A stretch of 64,000 nucleotides of DNA from Theobroma cacao (GCF_000208745.1 NC_030853.1:31326628-31390627), one strand, 5' to 3'; positions 25,291 through 40,618 are shown, counted from the stretch's first letter. The notes: generated by a model not told the origin, from the letters alone. Numbers and translations are program-made.

Positions 25291-27768
25291 CAAATATATT
25301 CTATCCTGAATCAGGTCCCTCTGAGCTGTATTGACTTAGAATTTCTTCTAGTGGAAAGATGCTTGAAACACCTGTTCCATGTTTTAAACTTGTTTTCTCG
25401 GATAAACTATACTCAATGGGAGAAAAGAAAGAGGAGCAGCATCTCCTTCTTTCACACTGCAAAGTCGAGTATTATCCACTTTTGTTTTAATCTCTGTAAA
25501 AGTTAAAACCGCTAAATATTTAAAGACGGAAAGGATACGTAGAATATTACATATCCTACATATATAACCCTAAGCTGACAAAGACTTACGTAGGAAGGAA
25601 AACATACACCTCGAACACATACGAAGATAACTCAAACAAAGAGAGAAAGGAATATGAGGGAAGGGCGGAAAAAAAAAAGAAAAAGAAAGGGAGAATAGCA
25701 AAGAGACGTGCACGCAAAGCGAGGGTGATTTGTCCTGAGTGGCCCTTGCTGTAATTAAAGTGGTTTTGTCTGGTTGTGTTAGACAGACGCGTTTTAACGT
25801 TGCCAATTTTTATAGTCGGGGGGACACTGTTGACTTTGACTCCCCATGTGCTTCTCCGCCTTTTATTTTTGCAAAAAAGGCAACATATTTTTCAAACCCA
25901 AAAAACCTGACGCTGCTAACTTCTCCTTGCCGCAATCCCCGCAATGCGGTTTCCCATTCCACTCCCTCTGCTTCTAGAAATCGTTCGGGGTCAACGGATT
26001 TCTCCTTCATTTGCAATGCTTGTCATGTTTTTTTTCTTTGTCATGAATTAATTAGACACACCGACCGGCTCTTCTTCTATTAATACCGAATGACGAAAAG
26101 ATCCCTTGCTTCTGTTAATTTATTGGCGATGAAATTTGTCTCTTTGATCTCTATACTTAAGACCTTTGATGTAATTCGAGATGTCCAACGATTTGATGGG
26201 GAAGTTGCCTTGAAATTCCATTAAACAAGTGGTTTCATTGCACTTGCTTGGCTCGGTGTTTCTTGGACAAAACTCCATCAGTGAAAGAAGTGGACGAGCT
26301 TCTCTGCTTTTGCCTTCAAAGCTAGCAGTTAGTATGATACCTTTCAATATTAATGAAGCATATCCATATTAGGTGACTCTTTGTACAAGAAGTTAAGGGA
26401 AACCCCAAGTCCACTTTTAACTCTCTTTTGTTAGTTTGAGAAAACAACCATTGCCATGTACTAATCTTGAAAAGAGGGAGAGCAAAAATATTCCAAAGCA
26501 TATCAATTGTTTGACTTGGTCTAAACTTTGGTGGATGTCTATTTCAAGTTGTTGGGTTGACTCTATATCAAAAACTAGTCTTTCAAGAGAAAGATAGGAA
26601 GAGGCCAACTAAGTAATAATTATGTGGACTTGGTTATTAGGTTGTGAAACCACGAAACACGATACCATAGATCACAGATGATACAGAAGTTGGACACGAA
26701 AACTGATCATGATGCATCAAAAGCAGCATCAAAACTAATAACTATACGAATAATTTTATATATACAACAATTTCATTGAATAGTTAATTGTGTAAGTGAA
26801 AGAGAAATCATGCGAGGATCCTGCTTAGGAAATAAAATAAACGAGGGAAGGAATAAGTGGTTAATGTTCTCTAGAATCTAGCTTTGTTTTCATAATATAC
26901 GTAATCAACAAGGAAGAAAGTTTCCTCTTGCAATCACAACCGCCATTAGTGGATATGATGTCAACACTAATCTAGAACCAGAATCATAACTTGTGACATG
27001 CCATGAAGAAAATATTGTAAGCCAAGAATAATTTTTTTAATTAATTAATTAAAACACAATGAACCCAAAACTTGGGTTGATTGTTCACATAACATAATCT
27101 TTTAAAAACTAATAATAATAATAATCAAAGAAGTAGTTGCTTTCACAAATTAATTAATAGGAAGATTGTTTAAATATGTCTATTTTTCTCCTCTATGAAT
27201 TTTTTAGCTATTAATTTATTAGATTTGTTAATCTTTCAGGCTAATCAAGGAGAATCTTAAAACTGTGAGATAAACAAAGGGAGAGCCAAATATAATATGA
27301 AATTGGGGTTTTGCTAAAATAATCAAAACTTTGGTCTATCACAATAGTTAATTTTGCTTTCACATTGTAAGGCATAAAAGACTGGGGAAAAAACTGTTTG
27401 ACAAAACTAGTTGGTTGATGTTACCAGAATCATTTGATCAAATGAATTCCATTTGCTGAGTTAAGGAAGTCAATCAAAGCCTTGTTGTCTTGATCTCTTC
27501 AAAAGCTTTTCTTATTATAAAAAGCTTCAAACACAAGGTCGGTTATTGATTAAGCATGACAAATAGTTTTAAAAAACAATGGTTATGGCTTCTTTCTTAA
27601 ACTATTGTTGCAGCTATACCTTCCCAAAATTCTCTTACACCCAAAAAATATAACTATCCAAGACAGTTTAATTAGTTGGAAAAGCATGAATTGGGGCAGT
27701 TGAGCTCCAAACTATACATTGATCCTCTCTAGGGAGAGCAACTTTGCAACAAGAAAAACCTAATATAT

Positions 27769-27792
27769 AGAGAGAGAGAGAGAGAGAGAGAG
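27769..27792. repeat. (GA)n microsatellite
   Basis: About twelve AG units in intergenic DNA. Confidence 0.9.
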
Positions 27793-28687
27793 TTTATATT
27801 CGATGTACTGTTAAAGATAAAATAAACTTATGTACATATATGCTGAGTCCTTTTGCTTTGTTAAAATTATAATTAGATATAAAATGAAAAGGAATGGTAA
27901 GGCCAACTACAGACTTTCCAGAAATAAACTTTGCAGTCAAAATTCTGCAATTATACAAATCTGGAAGTAGAAATGACTTGTATCAGATGTCTATCTGTGC
28001 GTTCTCATTCTTATTGAAGCAAGAAAAAGATCCTTTTGAACCCAATGCTTACGGTTACCAAGCATTAAAGTCGTTCAATTCACCTTTTCTTTTAAAGTTA
28101 CTTTGTACGTAGAAAAGAGAAGAAAAGACTAAAATAAGTGGAATTTGATTCCCTTCTTAAAGAATAGTGATAATGATGGCAAAATCTAGTGCACTGCCTG
28201 GGGGGTTTGACAGATTCAAATTAAATCCTTATCATGGCCCATGAGCACACCAATCATCGAGCTATGATTTTTCTTGAATGATTGATTGTATATAGTTTGG
28301 ATAAAAACTCTTATTAAACCCACCTTTTTTTGAAAAAAAAAAGCAAAGAGATTTTTATTTGGATTAGGAGATTAGAGTTACTATTCCAAAATCAAGATTA
28401 AGAAAAAATTAAAGTAAGACTCATTGCATTGTAACTTTATAGAAAAGTGAAAAAGGTTTTATATACATGTTATATGTGCAGAATTCTTTTGATATAGATC
28501 AAACTCGGGATCCGTAACACTAAATATTTTGATTTAATCAAGCCATTTACAAATGAATTTGTCTCTTTAAATATGTGATACATAGGGTTTGTAGGAGATG
28601 ATAAAAGGCTACAATCATGGGGTTATGGACACTCCCACCGCCACCCCCAACCCCATCTGGTCCAACCCCTACGCCACCATTACCGCT

Positions 28688-28700
28688 AAACCCTAAACCC
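28688..28700. repeat. short telomere-like motif (telobox)
   Basis: AAACCCTAAACCC, just under two units of the plant telomere repeat, inside a small C-rich patch. It is too short to be an interstitial telomere, and teloboxes are common in plant promoters. No gene start is recognisable nearby. Confidence 0.5.
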
Positions 28701-28729
28701 CTAAAAACCAAGGGGAACAAAATGTACTA

Positions 28730-28734
<5 letters not shown>

Positions 28735-28764
<30 letters not shown>

Positions 28765-28799
28765 NNNNNNNATATATATATATATATATATATATATAT
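28735..28799. repeat. (TA)n microsatellite interrupted by an assembly gap
   Basis: TA repeat on both sides of seven Ns at 28765-28771. The true repeat length and any sequence in the gap are unknown. Confidence 0.95.
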
Positions 28800-31243
28800 G
28801 GGGGTAAGATCGACCGTGCTCTCCAGACACTCCAGCATGTGCAATAGCAAATTTCCATGTGCACGAAAACAGGACCAGAAAAATAAAATCCATCCCTGTC
28901 CTACTCTTATCCTTTCCATCCAAAATATCTATAGTTAAGACAAATAATTTATTGATCTTGATCTTGTATGGCACTACTAATAATTTAAAAACATTTATTT
29001 TATATCAAAATTTAAATTTTTTTATGATATATACTCAATACTTTTTAATGTAAAAAAACATCTTAAAAAACGAAAAATCGATAGGGAAAATTAAATGAGA
29101 GAGTAATATATATGTATATATTGAGATCATGTTTTTTAATAGTTGAAGAAAAAATGTTCAAAAGCTTTGACCTTTGACCAGTTCTTGGTTCACATAAATT
29201 AAACAAAGGACATTTGGCTGGTATGGTTTTAGACTTTTGGAACCACGGTCAATACTACCACTTTAATTTTATTTTTTTTTTGCCCGGGTCGGTGTTCGAT
29301 GTATCCTAGAGGGAGTTCGGTTGGGGTGGATTCCAAAGACCAAGCGCCATATCTTTGTCGTGTTCGCCACGCTCCATCCTCTTTTAAGATATGAAGCCTT
29401 CTTTTCGCATGCACGTGAATTGAAACTTATGTTAAAAACATAAATAAATAAATATAAAAGACCAAGTTTCTTATTTTAAGAACCAAATTAATTACAGAGT
29501 GATTTATGTCTGTCTCGTAATTTGTAACCTTAATCACCAAGTAATCCAGAGTCAACCGTCGTTTAACGATTTCTACCAGATTTTTTACTAGGTCTTTTTA
29601 CAAAAAAACATAGAGATCTAGATGTTACTTATAATTTAGAGATCTTTTTCTACTTAATAAATATATAATTCATATTGAAAGTGTAGATTCATGATATTTT
29701 ATACTTTAATTTTTTCAATTAGTATTATGGATAAGTTTTTACATAAAGTTAATTTTACTTGATAAAATTATTAAAATATTTTTAATTTAAAATTTAATAT
29801 ATAAGGTTAATTGAGAAAAAAATCGCATAACATCATTAAAAAATAAAATTATAAAAAGTGTATATAGAATTTATCTTATTAAAGCACGATAGATTTTAGA
29901 CAGATTAAAAAGAAAATTGTAGTACTACATAAGTATAATATATAAATGGAATTTAATACTACTAGTTGATTTACTTGATCGGTGAAATGTGGGCAACAGC
30001 TGTGAGAAACTAGAAAGAGGCCAGAATATATGAACGGTCACCCATTTTCTATCCTTAAAAATGTCTCTCACATGTTTCATGAAATTAATTACTAAGATTT
30101 GTACCAGCTTAGAATATATATATCATATGTTAATAATAAATAAATATATACTTTTCTTATTTTCCTTTCTTCCCCCTTATTGGAGGACAAGGGATGATGA
30201 CGAGTAATGAATCTCATGGAAATTCTTAGTTATTGACCAAATTTAATAATAGTTATTAAATTATTAAATTTTCATTGGGGTTTAGGAGATTAATGACTGG
30301 TTGTAAATAAGGAGACAAAATTTAAAGAGTATGATTTGATTACAAATTAATTTAATAAGTGTTTCTAGTTTAGAAAAACACTAAGCAAGTTGATGGAAAA
30401 ATGGACTCATGGGCCTTGGAAAAAACTTGGATAGAAGACTCTGGAAGAAGGAAAATACAAGCTTAAATGATAAATGACCTCAGAATCTACTACTACGTCA
30501 TACTTCTCCTGGATAGGACAATGAATACTAATTGGCATTAACTCAGATGATGATTAATTTATTATTAAAATTAAAAATTTACATGGATATAAATCGAAAT
30601 GTATGAATTTATTTATGAATAATATAAAAATAAGAATTTAATTGCATAAAAAATTTAATGATGATTAATTTTTTTAAAATTAAGTTTTTATTTTTGTATT
30701 ATGTTCAAATAATTTTTTATTTTTTATTTTTAATAAAAATTAACAGTTGTTAAATTTAATATCAATCAATAATTTTTTTTACGTAATATATAATATGACT
30801 GGATGATTTGATTAGAAGATCCATTCTATATAAGTTATTATGTAATTACTTCAATTGACAAGTCATATTATATAGACAAAAATACTAATCATTATTAGGA
30901 GTGATGGTTATTTATGTCCAGTTAGAGTTAAGATTTGTATGTATAGGGTAAGAGCTTAATGAAGTATAATAAAAAATAAAAATTAATTATATATTTAAAA
31001 AGAAATTTTAAAAATACTTTTTAATTTACCACGTACAAAGCATGAAAAAAAATATATTGAGGCACAAAGAAATACATAAAGAGGCCTATATGTAATGTAC
31101 GGGCCATAATCTAGTAAATATAATCGGAAGACTTAATAAGTATTTAAGTCAAAATAAAATAATTAAGCCATAAAATGAAGAGAAATTTCTTCCCAAAAAA
31201 CAAAAGGATGGGAATGGGGCGTGTATAGGAAGCAACCTTATTA

Positions 31244-31271
31244 GGGGGGGGGGGGGGGGGGGGGGAGAGGN
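31244..31271. repeat. poly-G tract ending near an undetermined base
   Basis: About 22 consecutive G, then AGAGG and an N at 31271. A typical site of sequencing failure. Confidence 0.9.
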
Positions 31272-33599
31272 GAGAGAGGGAATATACTAAAACCGCGTAA
31301 AAAGTGCATTGTGCTTTGGAAAGAAGACTAATCAAGAAAAGCCAGCCGTTGGATCAAACACGTAGGATTGTCAAAGGAGACAAAAATACACCTGTAATTC
31401 AATCGTTGGCTCATCTGTCCATCGAGTTTCGGCCGCGATTGGGGGACCGGAAGGAAAGGGACGGGCCGTGCGTCGTGGCAAAATGTGGTTTCACGAAAAG
31501 AAAAGAATTAGCATATATTTTTTTCTTTCTTTTTTATTTTCTTCTAGTGGTAGAGAAAACTTGTGAGAAATTTCTTTCTTTTTGCTTTTTATTTTTTTTA
31601 TTATTCGGGTGTGTTTTAATTGAATAATTGACAATGAAAGGTATTTGTTTTGGAATTTTGTTCCGTAGAAATCAGGCTGTACGTTTGGAATCAGGACAGT
31701 GATAACATGGAGAGATATATACCACACGAAAACAAAAGCTAGTTATCTCATATTTGGCGTGGGATAAGGATAACTCCCCTTCATTAATTTTTTTTATTAT
31801 TTTTCATAATAAAAAATTAAAATAAAATTTTAAAAATTAAACTGTTTGAAGACAGCACCAGAGTATTACGTTAACGTTACTATAAACTCGATCTCTTGCA
31901 AATGCGAAAAAAAAAAAAAAAAAAAAAGGTAAATTGAAAAATTGGAAACTTAATAAGTAGTTGTTGACGGTGTTGGCTTGTCGGGGAAGAAGTGGGCGAG
32001 TGATGAGCTGGACAACTATGCTGACGCGTATATTGCGTCAGCATTCCCAAACGCGGTTATTTTCTTTTTCTTACAAGTACAAATCCTTTTATTGGTAATT
32101 GCGTTTCCTTTTTTTAATTTCCACATCTTCTTTGTAAGCTTTTTGTTTTTTTTCTTTTCTCTCTTATGGAAAATGGTAGCAAACCCATATGACAAAAGTA
32201 CCCTCTAGCTATGGTTTTGTTGAATTCAAAGTATATTTTAAGCATGTTTCTTGTTTAAATTATTGCTTTTAATCTCTTTTTTGACTTGACGAAAATTAAA
32301 ACATAAAAATTTATTTTGATGTATTTTATATTAAAATTTAAAAAAAATAGATGGAGGGAATATGACAATGACATGGGTGGAATTAAATAATTTGATTTTG
32401 TGAATTAATAGTAGCATATATCTTGCACATGGGGGGCTAAGAGTGAAAAGTTTTTCTAGTTTTATCTTTTCTCATTGTCTTTCTACGAAATGATCTTCAA
32501 ATGAGTGAACAAAATCTTGGATAAAGATTCCAAGGAAATGATCAAATCAATCTTATTCATACTGAAAAATATTCGTAAAGGGTCCAAACCACATTTCCAC
32601 AAAAAATAAACACAACTTTGGATCCAACCAAAAACAAAATATTAACCATGGGTTTTAGAGCTTAATTTCACTCCTCGTATTTATGCCCAGACTTCTCAAA
32701 TAAAGAAAAAATGATTAAATTGTCATATATAAATAATGTAAAAATTTATTATATTATATAATATCTGAGTATTTGATTCATTGATCGGTGTATAATTCTC
32801 TATTTAGAGAGTAAGATTCGAATTCTTTTTTTTCAATTAAAAAAAATTTATTGTATTATATATATATATATATGTGATATTCCCAAATAGTAAAACATGT
32901 GAATTCAAATAATTCACATGAAAAATATCTTCCAAATATTTCAAATATTGAAAATGTGATTGACACGTGTAACATTTGTCATAAAAAAGGATAGAGAAGC
33001 TTTGAATTCATGATGATAAAATACAATATTGAAAAATAATTAAAATATTAATAATTGGGACAGTCCATGTATAAAATTTATATATTTTTATTTAATCACA
33101 TAAAGTTATTTTATAAATATATAAAAATTTTAAAAAATTTATTAATGAAGTAATAACATTTTATTCATTAATGAGATGTGAATCAATAATAATTTAAGGG
33201 CATAAACGGTATTTCAAGAAAGAGAAAATGGCTCTTATGTACAATTAATTTAAAAGAAGAAACAAAAACAATTAGTTTTAAAAAGGCGAACCGCGAAAAG
33301 AAATTAAAATAAAAAGAAGGCCCTGTCCACACACGACCGGTTAAACCAGTCAACAATCCGCGTACGCAAAAGTGGACCCAAAAAGAAAGGGGGCGGTCCT
33401 TAAGCAATAAATGCCGCCAACACCGGCCTCCCTTAATCGTCCACGTACTGTACTCATAATTAACCGGCAAATGGCGGTCGCCTCTCCAAAAAAAAATCCA
33501 AGCTGTTCTCCAAATTCCCAACCCAAAGTCCATTCACACTTCATCACCCAAACACTCCCCATTCCCTCACTCTTTTTTAAATTATATTTAATTTTATTT

Positions 33600-33752
33600 T
33601 ATTTTATATTTATATATATTTTTTGCTAGCTTTGTTTCTATTTAAAATTTCTTTTTGGGTGGTAATGCAAAGGATTTAAACTTTTGGGAAGAGAAAGTAA
33701 GAAAGAAGAGGGTTATGTTTTGTTTAAAAATGGAGGAGAGTATGTGAAGTCT
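33600..33752 (+). promoter_or_regulatory. WRKY48 core promoter and leader with two short uORFs
   Basis: A TATA-rich element lies at 33604-33620, followed by a likely leader from about 33645. The leader holds two ATG-initiated mini-ORFs, 33665-33679 (4 codons) and 33715-33747 (10 codons), both ending before the main ATG at 33753. The second uORF stops 5 nt before the main start. Whether they act depends on the real transcription start. Confidence 0.5.
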
Positions 33753-35197
33753 ATGGAGAAGAAGAAACCAGAGGGGGAAAAGAGAGAGAATTCGATGGCA
33801 AATTTGAGGTTTTCCGACGAGAATCCGGCAGCAAGTGGTTTTGGTGGAAGCATCTTTGACATGGCAGCAGGAGCATGTGAAGGTAGTGGTGGAGATAAGT
33901 GGGGGACTTTAGGCTTCATGGACTTGCTCGGTATCCATCAAGATTTTGCTGCTCCTTCTTTATTCGATTCCTTTCAGCCTCCGATTCTTTCATCATCACC
34001 ACCACCTCCACCTCCACCATCGTCCTCTGAGCTTCACCAAGAGATATTACATGAACTACAACTGGAAAATAAGCAACTTATACAGCAGCAGCAGCAGCTT
34101 CAAGGACTCCCATCGCCGGCTTCCACCGTACCGGAATCTTCAGAGGTTTTAAACAACCCGGCAACGCCCAACTCTTCTTCGATCTCTTCCTCATCGAATG
34201 AAGCCGCAAATGATGAGCAAACCAAAACCGGGGATGATGAAGAACAGGATCAAGACAAGACAAAGAAACAGTAAGCCTTTCTTGAGTCTTCATCTTACTT
34301 GTCTATAAGCTATAGGCTTTGGTTCAGTACACGGTTTAAGGTGAAGAAAGGGAAGAAGTGATGGGGTTTTTAAATGGGGTTTACTTCATTTCTGTTGTTG
34401 AGTTAGATTTTGGGGAGTGTGGGGGAACCTTTTTAACTTGTCTTGCTGAATTTTTAAGTAAAGTTTTTTTCTGTGATGGGTTTAGGTTGAAACCCAAAAA
34501 GAAGAACCAAAAAAGGCAAAGAGAGCCGAGATTTGCGTTCATGACTAAGAGTGAAGTTGATCACCTCGATGATGGCTACAGATGGAGAAAGTATGGGCAG
34601 AAAGCTGTGAAAAACAGCCCTTATCCCAGGTATCAAAATCTAATCTAAATCCCCTCATCTTGGTCCACTTATGATTACTTTTTTTAATTCAATTATCGTT
34701 TACCCCAAGAATTCAAATCACCAAAAAGGGGTATACTTTAGTTGTTTGTTTTTTAATAAGATGATTACAACAGGAGCTATTATCGTTGCACCAGCGCTGG
34801 ATGCGGGGTGAAGAAGAGAGTGGAGAGATCATCCGATGATCCCACGGTCGTCGTCACCACTTACGAAGGGCAGCACACTCATCCCTGCCCGATAACCCCA
34901 CGTGGAAGCATCGGAATCTCACCGGATTCCTCCACCTTCGGTGCTGCTTCTGCTGCATCTTTTATTGTCCCACAACCTCAGTATTTACATCAGCAACAAC
35001 CCTATATATATACCTCATTGCCTCCTTTGAATATCACCACCGCCACCGCCACCAGTTCTAGCTTCATCAATCCCTCGTTTCCCGCTTTCCTTCAAGAGAG
35101 ACGTGTCGCTCCTCCTTCAGCTTCATCACTTCGAGACCATGGACTCCTTCAGGATATTGTTCCATCCCAGATGAGGAACGAGGCAAAGGAAGAGTAG
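33753..35197 (+). CDS. WRKY48: WRKY transcription factor, group IIc, WRKY48-like
   Basis: Three exons: 33753-34270, 34486-34629 and 34774-35197, 361 aa. The start chosen is the first in-frame ATG ([10 protein letters not shown]); the open frame extends upstream but without an ATG. The N-terminal half is acidic and Ser/Pro-rich with a His/Pro tract and a poly-Gln run at about residue 112. A basic stretch [17 protein letters not shown] leads into a single WRKY domain with WRKYGQK and a C-X4-C-X23-H-X-H zinc finger (CTSAGC...HTH), which places it in group IIc. Intron 2 splits the Arg codon of PRSYYRC, the conserved WRKY-domain intron position. WRKY proteins bind W-boxes (TTGACC/T) in the nucleus. 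Arabidopsis WRKY48 is stress- and pathogen-induced and represses basal defence. MEKKK at the start and the prefoldin 3 neighbour favour WRKY48 over WRKY23, 57 or 68. Confidence 0.93.
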
Positions 35198-38100
35198 TAG
35201 AATGGGGTTTTTAATTTTATCTTGCTGGTATGTAGTTCTTCTAACTAACTCAGGGGATTCATTTCTTTAGAACAAAGAACCCCTTCACCATTTTATATAT
35301 TATTTGTGTAAAATCACTAGTTTTTTTTTTTAGTCTTTGGATAACTCGTTTTGTCCTTGGTTTTTTCTCTTGTGGTTATTCTTTGTATGTAGAGAGAGTA
35401 TTCAATTATGGAGATATTGGGTTGTTTCTTTCTTTATTCTTCTTCCAGTTTGCTTCACTCCAGCCATTTTTCTTCTTCTTGCTTCTTGCCCATCCTTTTC
35501 TTCCTTCCCTTTTCCATTGTGTGTGCACCCTTATTTTCAAAGAGATAGATTAGCTAGCAAGGGTCTTTAGGGTTAGGGTTTTCCTTCATGAGAAAAGTCG
35601 TTATGATCATCAGATCACTAGTTTTTAGTAACTTTTTGTATGCATACAAAATTCTTCAACTTTATGGGAAAAGGTGCATTCTAGAATAATGGGTGTGGGG
35701 AAGCCTACCCTACGAAGGAAGAGAACCCTAAAGATGGGAGGAGGGCAGTGAAAAAACAGAAAATGTGTATCCTGGTGTACATGCATGGAGGAACAAAGGA
35801 TGCAGCAATAACTTTTAACCATTCCCATTAGGCTTTTTTCCTTTGGAATCCCTGACTTTTTCATCCCTTTTAAGCTAATTAACTGATAAGGAGGTGGAGT
35901 TCAATAAATGAATGGTATATATATGAACATCTTTGCAAAAGGAAACGGAGTGGTGTTTCTAGATATTAGCGGATGGTACTGAGAAACTTTTTCTTGCGAG
36001 GATCTGGTTCCACACTAGTCTTTCCCCCATTTTGCACGGTCTCAGCTAGAAAAATGTACAGTCCCTCCGAACATGCTGAGCTTTACACGTATATGGCCAT
36101 ACAAGATATAAAGCAGAGACATTATGAATAAACTCTTGTGGAGAAATGGCAAATAGAGATTGGGAAAATTTTCAGTTGCATGCATTATCATCAGCTCCTT
36201 TGGCTATCACTCAAAAGAATATTCATATGCCAAGACCAGTTTATATGCCTGTATGCTTCTCGGAAGTTTCAATATATAGGCATGCACATTACAACAAATT
36301 TGGGTTTTAAGTACATTTCTCTACGCATTGAAATCTTAAAAATTATATATAGTTATTTAAATTTTTAATTACAGTTTTTACTAGTGTACTTAATCTCTAT
36401 AGTTATATTTTATTCATGATGTTATTAATATTTTGTATAGTGTAATCAAATTTATAAAATATGTTATTGAAAATTTTTTTAACGGTACATTTTAAATTAC
36501 ACAATTGTAATCAAATTTGTCGAAATGGTACCGACATTTCATAGAAAATTAAAAAAAAAATAAATCGACGAATTCCACTAGTAAACTTTGATATTTAACC
36601 TAAGTAACTATAGCAAGTCTCGGCCGACAATTGAAACCGGCCGACCAAGACAGCAAGAGGAGCTTATCTATTTCCTACCTAGACTAATAATAACCCTAGC
36701 TAGGATGACTTCTTAAGGACTTGAGTTCATTGATATATGCAAGAATGCTGCCTCCAGTATTGTTGGTGTAAATAACAGGAAACCTAAGACTCACAAATTT
36801 GTCTATGAAACCATATACATGAGAGTGACGAGGACAGAGATCTAAACGTCATGCATTAGCTGGGGGAGAACCATCTTTGGAAACAAGATTTACATTGACA
36901 AAACAAGTAAGACTTTGAAGATAAGGTGCGTGAAAGAATGATCAACTTTTCCCCCAAATTGTCTTGTCAGTATCTTCATCTAAGGTGGATCCCGTTTTGG
37001 AAGATTTTTGCATGCAACAGCTGGCTTGAAAAAGTAGATCCCGCATTTCCATTTCTATACGTTCTTCATTCTTTTGAGCAATTTGGGAAATAAACTTTGC
37101 ATTGATCATTCACAGTGATCCACAAAGGAAAATGTTCTGAGGGGGTTCAAAGATTGTAGCTGAACCTCCATGTGCATGAAAAGAATGAGAGGGGGGCATT
37201 CCAAGTAAGTGTGACATGATCTGCCGAAACAGGCTGTCCAACAGAAGAAGTTGTGTGATGGCTTTGGAAAGAAGATATGTAGTGTAAACATGGGTAGGTT
37301 ACCAGTTCACTCAACGTCACGAAGAAGAGGGGATAAAGATTGTTTGTATTTTTCCCCTCCTCACCCATGCTATGAACATTTCCTTAATTGGTGGGGTGAA
37401 GAGGGGGTTTGCTCAAGCATTGCTGGAAAGTGGAAAGTTCAAAAGATGGAAAAGCATACCCTTGTTTTTTTCCTAACATGAAAAGAAAGAGAAAGTTGCT
37501 GTTGATATCACAATCTTTCTAAAAAAAAAACCACAAAAAAAAAAAAGAAGAAGAAGAAGAAGCTCTCATAGTTATCTTCAATGATAATAATTGGACTGAT
37601 CAAATGCCTTTATAGAAATGATATCCATCAGCTGTCTTACATCTATGCTGAAAAGTTAGGTCAGGTCACTTTCCTAGATTTATATGAGATTCTTATTAGC
37701 TTAATTCAATTAAGAAATTGTTTTTGCTTTAAATAAAATATCAGAAAGCCGTACAAAATTTCTACACTATGACCTAATTAAGAAATAATCTTGAAAATAT
37801 TCTCTCTATATAATTTTAGCACCTATTTAGTTGGTACATTAAAAGTGAAATAGGTAGCTGACATTTCAACTAGATGATAATACATTAAAAAGTATATATA
37901 CTGGGTGTAGATGCAAATTAATCAGGAAAATGAGAGAGAAAAAGCTTACAATTAGAAGGCTAATCAAGCCTATATATGTCCGGCCAGAAATGAGCTTCAC
38001 AACCAAGAGTGTTTATATGGTGAATCATCCCTATCCCTCCCTTTTTTTTTGGCCTCATCTTCCTTAACCCTAAAATTTTTTTCGATAAAATTAACTTCGG

Positions 38101-39280
38101 GAGAAAAATTTGAATTCAAATATTTTCGAAGAAAAAATATGATTAGAAATTAGGTTATGTCTCGATGAACTAGTTTCGATAAATTGACAAACTAAATGAA
38201 ACAATAGTAGTATATGTTATTAGATTTTATAATGAAAGGTTATTTAAGGTGAAATTAAACCTTTACTTGATATAGTCTTTGTAAAATGGAAAGTAGCTAG
38301 TCTCCTAATTTCGAAAAAGGATGGATAAGTACACGTAAAGTAGTGAAGGCATCCGGGGAGGGTATTATATTTATGTAGATGAGGTTCAAAATCAAAATCT
38401 TGTCATTCAATTTAAAAAGAAATAATAATTGAGAAGAATAAAGTTGTCTATGTTGAATTTGGAGCACATAGATTCTGTGCTAGAATTGTCCGAGGATCAA
38501 TTTTCAGGATCAAAAGGTGAGCGCGCAACACTTCGTGGGCGGTGTTGTGTAGTGCTCTGTCGGACCTTTCTCTTGTTGGACCTACTCCGAGTCCTGCTTT
38601 CTGGACATGAATGGGGCCTGAAAAGCAAGAAACAACTTTTTCATAAGGATTGTAAATCAAGTAGTTTTGTAAGGATCTTTGTCGATATCTAACCCGATAA
38701 TATAAGATATGAGTATTTTATGTTCCAATATCTTATATTCAGATTTAAAATGAATTCGGATAAAATTTTTAATGCTCCTCATAAGTTAGAGTAGATTTCA
38801 GATATCATCCTTACTTTTCCGGTCTCGTTTTCCAACAGTTTAAACACATAAAAAAAAAAAATTGGGCTAAAGTGCATCAATTCCTGTGTTTTGGATCATT
38901 CCTTTCAATGCAACAGCCGAAGCTCACCCAAATTTTAACAGGAAAGTAGCAATTAAAATCTCAAGAAGATATCGTTACAACGATTGATATACAAATATTT
39001 TACGGAAAATATGATGGAATTAACCTTCTCACTTCGCCCACAGTTGTAGGGTGTCCAAACCACCAATAGGCACTAACTACTCTCTCTGTCAGCACAAATA
39101 CAATGGTGGCAGATTGCACTGTTTCTGTTATCCTTCAAAAGCTTCAAGCAGCACATGGCGTTAGGTATATGTGCGTTTCTCATGACGAGACATAAACTTG
39201 ACCTCTTCCATGGCTTGACTGCTTCTTCACTTAACCACCCCATCGGCTTGGAAGCCCTCGATTGCTCCGGTATGCTCAAA
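35198..39280. other. 4.1-kb intergenic region, no supported gene
   Basis: WRKY48 3'UTR at the left, then A+T-rich DNA with short frames only. An (AAG)n run lies at about 37545-37562. A short A+T-rich segment near 38690-38790 resembles the decayed repeat at 12330-12450 in wording. Confidence 0.5.
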
Positions 39281-39289
39281 CAACAATCT

Positions 39290-39296
39290 TATATAA
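39290..39296 (+). promoter_or_regulatory. TATA box of the peroxidase gene
   Basis: TATATAA 45 bp before the ATG, predicting a very short leader of about 20 nt. Confidence 0.6.
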
Positions 39297-39340
39297 GAAA
39301 ATCATCTTCACTTACAGTTCCACCATCTACAGAGTAGAAG

Positions 39341-40618
<1,278 letters not shown>

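Larger units (their letters stand above)
23376..33300. other. 9.9-kb intergenic region, no supported gene
   Basis: The left end should hold the prefoldin 3'UTR. Elsewhere the DNA is A+T-rich with (TA)n (25259-25289), (GA)n (27769-27792), an N gap inside (TA)n (28735-28799), a poly-G tract ending in an N (31244-31271) and a poly-A run (31906-31927). Two GC-richer patches (24610-24960 and 28617-28715) have open frames but no convincing protein. Paired W-box cores occur at 25828-25839 and 29167-29179. Confidence 0.5.

Noticed and set aside
25739..26083. 114-codon + ORF
   Set aside because: Begins with GTG rather than ATG, and the first half lies in promoter-like sequence; composition not protein-like.
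28617..28847. Pro/Thr-rich 76-codon ORF ending in a Tyr-Ile repeat
   Set aside because: It reads through the (TA)n microsatellite and the N gap; an artefact of low-complexity DNA.
33684..33752. Upstream extension of WRKY48 by 23 codons (GRESKKEEGYVLFK...)
   Set aside because: The open frame there begins with TTG, not ATG; the first in-frame ATG is 33753 and gives the expected MEKKK start.
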